Shown here: positions 56,726 through 64,000 of the stretch, piece after piece
Layout: the number at the start of each line of letters is the position of its first letter
Numbering within the stretch: the stretch's first letter is position 1
DNA from: Glaciimonas sp. PCH181
GTDB lineage: Bacteria > Pseudomonadota > Gammaproteobacteria > Burkholderiales > Burkholderiaceae_D
Direction of reading: 5' to 3'
DNA length: 64,000 bases
Assembly: GCF_003056055.1 (NCBI RefSeq)
Contig: NZ_PYFP01000001.1
Span: 1,674,001-1,738,000, forward strand
Notes under the pieces: model-generated
Told to the model about the DNA's origin: nothing
Databases searched by the model: none
The model's input: only the letters and a program-made list of their open reading frames with translations
Position numbers and translations under genes: made by a program

Positions 56726-56766
56726 TAGAACTATTTTTCTATTTTTTATATTAATCGAATTAATAT
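56726..56766. promoter_or_regulatory. Two inverted repeats in the iolG promoter region
   Basis: TAGAA-CTATTT-TTCTA (56726-56741) is a perfect GAA-N6-TTC type repeat. ATATTAAT-CGA-ATTAATAT (56748-56766) is a second perfect repeat with 8-base arms. They lie 60-100 bases before iolG and are candidates for RpiR and/or catabolite control. No binding evidence. Confidence 0.4.
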
Positions 56767-56894
56767 TTCGTATGCGATTGCGAAAGCCTCGTTTTAAACC
56801 TGATACGCACCACCTTATTCATCGTAATGTGAGCGAAAATTGTAGCGCAAGGCGGCAAAATTCGGCTAGAAAGCACATCCCACATGTATCTTTC

Positions 56895-56935
56895 CGAAAA
56901 AAAACACTTAATTGCAAATAATGCAATTAAGTGTT
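56895..56935 (-). terminator. Perfect 14-bp hairpin with U8 tail on the minus strand
   Basis: AACACTTAATTGCA (56903-56916) and TGCAATTAAGTGTT (56922-56935) with a 5-base loop, followed on the minus strand by eight T. It lies upstream of iolG and insulates it from transcription coming from 57.6 kb or from the opposite strand of the lipoprotein gene. Confidence 0.75.
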
Positions 56936-57090
56936 GTACCATCAAATCATTACAAATCGTTTTATGCGCGATTGTAAGTGTGGAATGACTGGGAAGTAAT
57001 GGTAGACCGCTGTTGATACGACAACCTCGATTAGTAGCAAAACTGATTGATTGCAACCCAACCAGCAGCACTAGAGAAGACCAAACGACA

Positions 57091-57480
57091 ATGCGGACAA
57101 CAGGATTTTTCTTGGGTGTCATCATCCTCATCACCGGGTGCGCAACGCGCTTAGCACCGGTAGAACCGCCGCCGTCACCTGTCACGTTGCTGACACTGGC
57201 AAATAAACCTCAGATCAAAATATTAGCGCGGCGTGTCACGATCACGCTAGCCGGAGGGTATTCGATCATGTTAATGGATGGCAGCCATTGGGTTTATCTC
57301 GGCAATGTGCCTGATGGAAAAGTCTACAAACCAAAAACGGGTATGCTGATGAACAACGATAAGTTGCCGCATGAGTTTTATATCGTGGCAGCAGGAAAGC
57401 AATTAATTGGCTTTTACATGCCAGAGCAACGTCTGTTCACGCCGTTAGAGCAACCACTTTATTTGACGTTTGATAATTAA
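57091..57480 (+). CDS. Small lipoprotein of unknown function
   Basis: A 129-residue protein starting MRTTGFFLGVIILITGCATR: a short signal with lipobox LITG|C at residue 17, so it should be lipid-anchored. A proline-rich linker (APVEPPPSP) leads to a mostly beta-strand domain (GGYSIMLMDGSHWVYLGNVP, FYIVAAGKQLIGFYMPEQRL). No family recognised. Met at 57013 would add an unlikely hydrophilic leader, so ATG 57091 is used. Confidence 0.65.
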   Translation: MRTTGFFLGVIILITGCATRLAPVEPPPSPVTLLTLANKPQIKILARRVTITLAGGYSIMLMDGSHWVYLGNVPDGKVYKPKTGMLMNNDKLPHEFYIVAAGKQLIGFYMPEQRLFTPLEQPLYLTFDN

Positions 57481-57502
57481 GTAATGAGGCATAGACCATG
57501 AA

Positions 57503-57538
57503 AAATGTCAGCGCTCCTTAGAGGAGTCACTGACATAT
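57503..57538. terminator. Hairpin between convergent lipoprotein and phosphoribosyltransferase genes
   Basis: AATGTCAGCGCTCC pairs with GGAGTCACTGACATT-like sequence around a short loop, with mismatches. No U tract. A weak bidirectional terminator is likely. Confidence 0.4.
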
Positions 57539-57605
57539 TCAGTACTACATTTTCTTTAAACCACGTGAAGCTGGCGCTCTCGAGGGCAATACGTCAAATT
57601 TATAA

Positions 57606-58142
57606 TTAACGTACCATCCCTTTTTTAGTCCAAGCCTCAAGCTGATGCGGACGCAAGCTGTCGTAATCTTCAAAAGGCTGATGTATCCATGGATTGGTAG
57701 GCAGATGTTCGACATAGAAGTCCGGCTTGATCGTCGAGCACTCTTTCCACCAAATTACCGCTGATTTCACTTCCGTGACGGGTGAGTAATTTTCCCGTAA
57801 ATGACGCAAAACCTTATCCAACGTCACGCCCGAATCAACCAGATCATCAACCAGCAAAATTCTGCCGGCCAGCGAACCACGACTCATAGTGATGTGTTTT
57901 CCGATATCAAGGTCGCTTTGCACCTTGCCAGCATCCTCACGATAAGAACTGGTCGAAAGAATCGCTAACGGCACGTCAAAAATACGAGAACAAACATCCC
58001 CGGGACGCAAACCGCCACGTGCCAGACATAAAATCTGATCAAATTTCCAACCAGACGCATGCACATTTAACGCTAGCTTTTCGATCGCGAGATTATACGC
58101 ATCCCATGAAACCCACAGGTGCTGATCATTGGAGACATTCAT
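57606..58142 (-). CDS. GPT-like purine phosphoribosyltransferase
   Basis: A 178-residue type I phosphoribosyltransferase. The PRPP loop is ILLVDDLVDSGVTL near residues 93-106; the pyrophosphate-side loop ILCLARGGLRPGDV is near 36-49. It resembles Gpt/XPRT-type salvage enzymes (guanine, xanthine or hypoxanthine plus PRPP). It follows purA by 17 bases, a fitting place for purine metabolism. The exact base is not certain. Confidence 0.85.
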   Translation of the reverse strand: MNVSNDQHLWVSWDAYNLAIEKLALNVHASGWKFDQILCLARGGLRPGDVCSRIFDVPLAILSTSSYREDAGKVQSDLDIGKHITMSRGSLAGRILLVDDLVDSGVTLDKVLRHLRENYSPVTEVKSAVIWWKECSTIKPDFYVEHLPTNPWIHQPFEDYDSLRPHQLEAWTKKGMVR

Positions 58143-58159
58143 GGCGCTTATCTTCTTTT

Positions 58160-59479
<1,320 letters not shown>

Positions 59480-60631
59480 TTAGTCCAAATTTTTGATAAT
59501 CCAATTGCCATTTTCGAGCACGACCGCACGGTCGCAATCGAACTCGTCTTGATCGTTTTCGTGCCCGGGCAAGCTTTGAATCACTACTTCACCCGCATTG
59601 CGCAACGCTACGATCTTTTCCTTTAAACCCGTTTCGGTACTCCACGGAGCACGAATTGCTGCTTTACGCTCTGCGGTCGGCATCAGACGCGCTAATTCCC
59701 GTAAATCCATCGAAAAACCGGTCGCTGGACGCGAACGTCCAAATGTTTCACCCACATGATCATAACGACCGCCACGTACTAGCGCGTTCGGCAGACCGGA
59801 AACATACGCGCCAAAAATCGCGCCACTTTCGTAATGATAACCACGTAAGTCGGCTAAATCGACCGTCACGCATTCTTCGCCTGCAGCCTGTGCCAATGCC
59901 TGCAATTCTTCCAGCGCTTTGGTGATTGCCGGTAACTTTGGCAACGTCTGGCGTGCTCGCGCAATTACAGTCACATCGCCATATAAATGCGGTAAAGCCA
60001 ATAGAGCGGCCCGTGTTTCGGGCGCATATCCAACGCTCAGTTCCTGCAAGCCGGGAACATCCTTCCCTTCCAGCAATTTGACCAACGCACTTTCATCTTT
60101 TAATGCAATCGCATCATCGGCAATAATCGCACGAAATATACCAACGTGACACAAGTCCAGGCGAACCTTCTTGATACCGGCGAGGGCAAGCGAAGCCAGT
60201 GCCAAATGCTGGATTTCTGTATCGGCCTCCAGACCGGCATGGCCATATATCTCCGCACCAATCTGGAACGGCTCACGCGTCGCATGCAAACCGGATGGTT
60301 TGGTGCGCAACACGCTTCCCGCATAACAAAGCCGTGTCAGAGACGGACGATTCAGTAAATGCGCATCAATTCGTGCAACCTGCGTCGTCATGTCGGCGCG
60401 GATACCCAGCGTGCGGCCTGACAATTGATCGACCAATTTAAACGTCATCGCCTCAGTATCCTGACCGGCTCCGGCCAATAAGGACTCGATGTACTCCAAC
60501 ATTGGCGGCATGACAAGCTCATAACCATACACACGAAAATTGTCGAGAATCAAACGCCGCAGATCTTCTATCTTGCGTGCTTCTGATGGCAACACATCGG
60601 CAATGTTTTCGGGAAGAAGCCAATTAGGCAT
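59480..60631 (-). CDS. hisZ: ATP phosphoribosyltransferase regulatory subunit
   Basis: A 383-residue HisRS paralogue that activates the short HisG. It starts [20 protein letters not shown]; class II synthetase fold motifs ([58 protein letters not shown]) are present while the C-terminal anticodon domain is absent. Upstream of purA in the conserved hflX-hflKC-hisZ-purA order of betaproteobacteria. ATG 60629-60631 chosen over an extension. Confidence 0.94.
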   Translation of the reverse strand: MPNWLLPENIADVLPSEARKIEDLRRLILDNFRVYGYELVMPPMLEYIESLLAGAGQDTEAMTFKLVDQLSGRTLGIRADMTTQVARIDAHLLNRPSLTRLCYAGSVLRTKPSGLHATREPFQIGAEIYGHAGLEADTEIQHLALASLALAGIKKVRLDLCHVGIFRAIIADDAIALKDESALVKLLEGKDVPGLQELSVGYAPETRAALLALPHLYGDVTVIARARQTLPKLPAITKALEELQALAQAAGEECVTVDLADLRGYHYESGAIFGAYVSGLPNALVRGGRYDHVGETFGRSRPATGFSMDLRELARLMPTAERKAAIRAPWSTETGLKEKIVALRNAGEVVIQSLPGHENDQDEFDCDRAVVLENGNWIIKNLD

Positions 60632-60781
60632 AGAAAAATAAACCAAAAGAAATTTCTGTATCAGCGTTCGCTGATACGAGGAACAACATCATTATTAAAC
60701 GCTGCAGCCAAGAAAAATGCGCGTAATGCAGATGACACGAATACGGATAATGCGGAATGTATCAGAGATTAGCGTCGCCGC

Positions 60782-60820
60782 AAAAAAAAAGAAATGGCGT
60801 CGGGATAAATGACGCCATTT
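60782..60820 (-). terminator. Terminator between hflC and hisZ
   Basis: AAATGGCGTC (60792-60801) and GACGCCATTT (60811-60820) form a perfect stem followed on the minus strand by CTTTTTTTTT. It should separate the hflX-hflK-hflC transcript from hisZ-purA, or act as a partial stop. No DUF2065 gene, often found here, is visible between 60632 and 60928. Confidence 0.85.
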
Positions 60821-60928
60821 AATTACTACTCTGAACCCCTGATTTTGGGGTCGAGTGATTGTCGCAATGAACGACCAACCACTCCTTATCAATATTTCAA
60901 CAACCACCTAAAATGTGTGGCTTACTCT

Positions 60929-61810
60929 TTATTTGGCAGATCCAGTTCCCGGGTTCTTGAAATACTTAAAGAACTCCGAGTTAGGATCAACCACCATCAA
61001 ATCGTGACGACTCTTAAAGCTGGCCCGATAAGCCTCTAGGCTACGATAAAACTTGTAGAATTCCGGGCTCTTGCCAAATGCCTGTGCGTAAATTTGCGAA
61101 GCCTTGGCATCACCCTCACCGCGCATATTTTCTGCATCACGATAAGCTTCGGCCAAAATCACCGTCCGTTGTTTATCTGCATCAGCACGAATTTTTTCCG
61201 ATTCAGCAAAACCAGTCGAGCGCAATTCATTTGCAACCCGCGCACGCTCAGATTTCATTCTGTCGTACACAGAAGCATTGATTTGATCGACATAATCAAC
61301 ACGCTTCAGACGCACATCAACTATATCGACACCGATTTGCTTGGCTTCCTCTTCGACTTTTTTACGCAGCGCATCCATCACTTTGCCACGCTCGCCAGAA
61401 ATAACTTCACGCACTGTGCGCTTGGTAATCTCTTCGTTCAACGCCGCTTTGACAATCTGAGACATACGATCTTGGGCACGTTTCTCATCAACGCCAAAAC
61501 TAACAAAATAAAGTTTAGGATCGACAATGCGCCATTTCACGTATACATCGATCAGAATATTCTTCTTTTCGGCAGTGATAAAGCGGTCTGTTTCAGGAGG
61601 ATCGATAGTCAAAATCCGTTTGTCCAAAAACACAACATTTTGGAACGGTGGCGGTAATTTGAAATGCAACCCGGGTTCACTAATGACCTGCTTGACTTCA
61701 CCAAAGGCAAACAAAATGCCATATTGACGCTGATCAACCACGAATACGGTTGAAAGCAGCAACGCTATAACAATAAATATACCAATTGCGAGGGATATTA
61801 AGCGATTCAT
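60929..61810 (-). CDS. hflC: FtsH-protease modulator HflC
   Basis: A 293-residue SPFH/prohibitin protein with one N-terminal membrane segment (LISLAIGIFIVIALLLSTVF) and a large periplasmic domain (VVDQRQYGILFAFGEVKQVI; DVYVKWRIVDPKLYFVSFGV; RMKSERARVANELRSTGFAE). With HflK it forms the cage around FtsH. Its ATG overlaps the hflK stop by one base (TAATG). Confidence 0.95.
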   Translation of the reverse strand: MNRLISLAIGIFIVIALLLSTVFVVDQRQYGILFAFGEVKQVISEPGLHFKLPPPFQNVVFLDKRILTIDPPETDRFITAEKKNILIDVYVKWRIVDPKLYFVSFGVDEKRAQDRMSQIVKAALNEEITKRTVREVISGERGKVMDALRKKVEEEAKQIGVDIVDVRLKRVDYVDQINASVYDRMKSERARVANELRSTGFAESEKIRADADKQRTVILAEAYRDAENMRGEGDAKASQIYAQAFGKSPEFYKFYRSLEAYRASFKSRHDLMVVDPNSEFFKYFKNPGTGSAK

Positions 61811-63108
61811 TATCGTCCCTCCCGATCACGGCTCTCGCGAGACCGCGAATCATTCACCGCCTGAGCGTCGTTATCTTTCGCTGGCACTACCGGAACCGTC
61901 GCAGGACTAACTGCAGCTGTACCTGTAGACGATCCAGCACTGCCAATCGCACCGGATGCAGCAGATTGCGCAATAAGCTTGTCTAGTGGTAAATACAGCA
62001 AATTATTCCCGCTCTTAGCATCAATCATAACTTTGGTGGTATTTGCAAAAATCTGTTGCATGGTATCCAAATACATCCGGTCGCGAGTCACAGCTGGCGC
62101 TTTCTGATATTCGGTCAATACTTGCTTGAACCGCGATGCATCACCCTCAGCATTCGCAGTAACCCGGGCGCTATAAGCCTCTGCCTCTTGAAGCAAGCGA
62201 GAAGCCGCACCACGTGCCTTAGGAATCACATCATTAGCGTAAGCCTGTCCTTCATTCTTTTGACGTTCACGATCTTGCCCGGCTTTTACTGCATCGTCAA
62301 AAGCTGCCTGAACTTGCTCCGGCGGTTGCACGCCTTGCATTGTCACATTAGTGATTTGCACACCGCTCTGATAATGATCCAGAATTTGTTGCATTAATTG
62401 ACTTACATCTAAAGCAACTTTTTCCCGTCCTTCATACAGGACAAAATCCATTTGGCTTTTACCAACAATTTCCCGAATGGAAGTTTCGGCGACCTGACGG
62501 ACGGTTTCTTCCTGATCGCGATTTTTGAAAATCCAGTCAGCAGCACTCTTAAGTTTGTATTGCACAGCGAATTGAATATCGATGATGTTTTCATCTTCAG
62601 TCAACATCAGAGCTTCTTTTGGCTGTTTGTTTTTAGCGTTCGAGCGATAACCGACTTCGATTGTGCGAACACCGGAAACATTGACAATTTCGTGGCTTTG
62701 AATTGGATACGGCCACCGCCAGTTAAAACCGGCCATCGTCGAATGGCTGTACTTACCGAAGGTCATTACAACCCCGGTTTGACCTTCCTGAACAGTGAAA
62801 AAACCGCTCGCCAACCAGAGGAAAGCGACGATCACAGCGATCACACCAGCTCCTACGCCAGCGCTTTTTCCTGTAGGGAAACCCTTTCCTCCATCATTCG
62901 CATCACCACCACCGCCACCGCTATTTTTGTTGCCAAAAAAGCGGTTAATGCGTTGATTGAAGTCGCGCCATAACTGGTCGAGATCGGGGGGGGAATTATT
63001 CGGCTTTTTGCCGTCGTTTTGTTTGTTGTCATTTTGTGAATTACGGCCCCACTGGGGGTCATTCAACGAAAATTTGACACCAAATTTTTTTAATATAGAA
63101 CCAAGCAT
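61810..63108 (-). CDS. hflK: FtsH-protease modulator HflK
   Basis: A 432-residue SPFH protein. A glycine/asparagine-rich cytoplasmic N-terminus is followed by a membrane segment (VGAGVIAVIVAFLWLASGFF) and the periplasmic SPFH domain (MTFGKYSHSTMAGFNWRWPY; YEGREKVALDVSQLMQQIL; AYSARVTANAEGDASRFKQV). ATG 63106-63108 (MLGSILKKFGVKFSLNDPQW) is the family start; the frame upstream overlaps hflX. It is coupled to hflC. Confidence 0.95.
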   Translation of the reverse strand: MLGSILKKFGVKFSLNDPQWGRNSQNDNKQNDGKKPNNSPPDLDQLWRDFNQRINRFFGNKNSGGGGGDANDGGKGFPTGKSAGVGAGVIAVIVAFLWLASGFFTVQEGQTGVVMTFGKYSHSTMAGFNWRWPYPIQSHEIVNVSGVRTIEVGYRSNAKNKQPKEALMLTEDENIIDIQFAVQYKLKSAADWIFKNRDQEETVRQVAETSIREIVGKSQMDFVLYEGREKVALDVSQLMQQILDHYQSGVQITNVTMQGVQPPEQVQAAFDDAVKAGQDRERQKNEGQAYANDVIPKARGAASRLLQEAEAYSARVTANAEGDASRFKQVLTEYQKAPAVTRDRMYLDTMQQIFANTTKVMIDAKSGNNLLYLPLDKLIAQSAASGAIGSAGSSTGTAAVSPATVPVVPAKDNDAQAVNDSRSRESRDREGR

Positions 63109-63145
63109 TCGATCGTGATCCGGTATAAATAGGTTGGAATGCTCG

Positions 63146-64000
63146 TTAGAGGCGTTTAATAGGCGAATCTTGGGTGTTTTCAATGCCGTGCTGATCGACC
63201 CTCGCCGCGTTACTTTCCATCACAAACTCCGCAATAGCCTGACGGATTAAACCAAGCCCAGCGCCACTTTGTGCGCTAATAAAAACACGCTGGATTTTAT
63301 CATACTCATTACGCTCTATTCCCGGCTCCAGCCCAGCGGCGTCAATCTTGTTCCAGACTAGAATCTGAGGAATATGATCTGCACCGATCTCTTTCAACAC
63401 CAAATTAACTTGCTCAATTTGCTCTAACCGAGCCGGGCTTGCAGCGTCCACCACATGCAATAACAAGTCTGCGTGGATTGTTTCTTCCAGCGTTGCCCTA
63501 AACGCGGCGACTAGCTGATGCGGCAACTCACGAATAAAACCAACAGTATCAGAAATGACTACATTCCCAACTTCTTGGAGGTAAATTTTCCGTGAAGTAG
63601 TATCAAGGGTTGCAAACAATTGATCTGCCGCGTACACCCCAGCTTTAGATAGAGCATTGAATAACGTCGATTTTCCAGCGTTGGTGTATCCAACCAAAGA
63701 AATCGACGGTATGTTGTTGCGGCCACGCGCGCGTCGCTGCGTTGCATGCTGGCGGTGCAGTTTTTCCAACCGCCCGCGCAAAGCTTTGACGCGATCGCCC
63801 AACAAACGCCTATCAGTTTCAAGCTGCGTTTCACCAGGTCCACGCAGTCCAATACCACCTTTTTGGCGCTCCAAATGGGTCCAGCCACGTATCAACCGCG
63901 TCGCCAAATGCTGAAGTTGCGCTAACTCAACCTGAACTTTCCCCTCGTGACTTTTAGCACGTTGGGCAAAAATATCCAAAATCAAACTAGTACGATCGAG
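63146..64000 (-). CDS. hflX: GTPase HflX, 5' end beyond the window
   Basis: 285 codons of the ribosome-associated GTPase HflX. The frame stays open to the window end (LDRTSLILDIFAQRAKSHEG), where the N-terminal part is missing. Seen: the glycine-rich segment GGIGLRGPGETQLETDRRLL, G1 VGYTNAGKSTLFNAL, G2/G3 DTTSRKI and VISDTVGFIRELPHQLV, G4 NKID. It splits stalled or heat-stressed ribosomes. 37 bases separate it from hflK. Confidence 0.93.
   Translation of the reverse strand, partial: LDRTSLILDIFAQRAKSHEGKVQVELAQLQHLATRLIRGWTHLERQKGGIGLRGPGETQLETDRRLLGDRVKALRGRLEKLHRQHATQRRARGRNNIPSISLVGYTNAGKSTLFNALSKAGVYAADQLFATLDTTSRKIYLQEVGNVVISDTVGFIRELPHQLVAAFRATLEETIHADLLLHVVDAASPARLEQIEQVNLVLKEIGADHIPQILVWNKIDAAGLEPGIERNEYDKIQRVFISAQSGAGLGLIRQAIAEFVMESNAARVDQHGIENTQDSPIKRL

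Noticed and set aside
60695..60907. DUF2065 protein gene expected after hflC
   Set aside because: The only frame there (70 codons, minus) lacks the membrane pattern of DUF2065 and covers the terminator at 60782-60820.
61094..61657. Plus-strand frame of 187 codons inside hflC
   Set aside because: Shadow of the certain hflC gene on the other strand; no start signal and no family resemblance.

Overview
The window looks like the chromosome of a betaproteobacterium of order Burkholderiales, most likely a moderate-GC member of the Oxalobacteraceae (Glaciimonas, Collimonas or Herminiimonas type). This is inferred from gene content and order (hflX-hflK-hflC-hisZ-purA, rlmB-rnr, an iol cluster with a fused IolC-DUF2090, BigR/TlpA genes) and from protein flavour. 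No marker gene in the window settles the genus.

Layout. 1-2.3 kb: a sulfur/redox patch with a BigR-type persulfide sensor, a remnant of a YeeE/YedE transporter, a membrane TlpA thioredoxin and a cytochrome b561. 2.4-10.8 kb: an NCS2/AzgA purine permease, a SNF2 helicase, a DEAD-box RNA helicase with a duplicated DbpA-type RNA-binding domain, a CZB zinc-binding protein and a WxxGxW-repeat protein. 11.2-16.1 kb: two different IS66-family elements in tail-to-tail orientation; the first has lost its outer right end where it meets the second. 16.3-22.2 kb: a decaying accessory (defence-like) island. It holds an intact two-gene operon coding for a GHKL ATPase and a 745-residue protein with a PyrE-like phosphoribosyltransferase core, then the wreck of an OLD-nuclease/UvrD-helicase (Gabija-like) pair, then an ORF in which a PLD nuclease N-terminus is fused to the C-terminus of a succinylglutamate desuccinylase/aspartoacylase-like protein. 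That fusion marks where the island cut into an older chromosomal gene.

22.7-26.1 kb: tRNA-Leu(UAA), a long intergenic stretch with two paralogous small-RNA-like units that carry anti-Shine-Dalgarno CCUCC motifs and their own terminators, a GNAT acetyltransferase, a LacI-type regulator frameshifted in a run of eight C, and tRNA-Ser(GCU). 26.2-42.0 kb: housekeeping genes (lysC, tilS, accA, alkA-like, cysS, ppiA, ppiB, lpxH, a Ysc84 lipoprotein, a cold-shock gene, yceH, cysE, rlmB, rnr). 42.3-42.9 kb: a duplicated tRNA-Leu(CAG) unit.

43.0-56.7 kb: a complete myo-inositol catabolic locus. A sugar ABC transporter (binding protein, permease, ATPase) is followed on the same strand by iolC-iolD-iolE-iolB-mmsA. 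A divergent RpiR regulator and two Gfo/Idh/MocA dehydrogenases complete it. Inositol would be imported, oxidised by IolG, dehydrated by IolE, ring-opened by IolD, isomerised by IolB, phosphorylated and cleaved by the fused IolC, and the semialdehyde passed to MmsA. GAA-N6/7-TTC inverted repeats lie in both regulatory gaps. 57.1-64 kb: a small lipoprotein, then on the minus strand hflX (cut by the window end), hflK, hflC, hisZ, purA and a GPT-like phosphoribosyltransferase.

The best candidate for an undescribed system is the GHKL ATPase plus PyrE-like protein pair at 16335-19772. The paired sRNA-like units at 23.3 and 23.6 kb come second.
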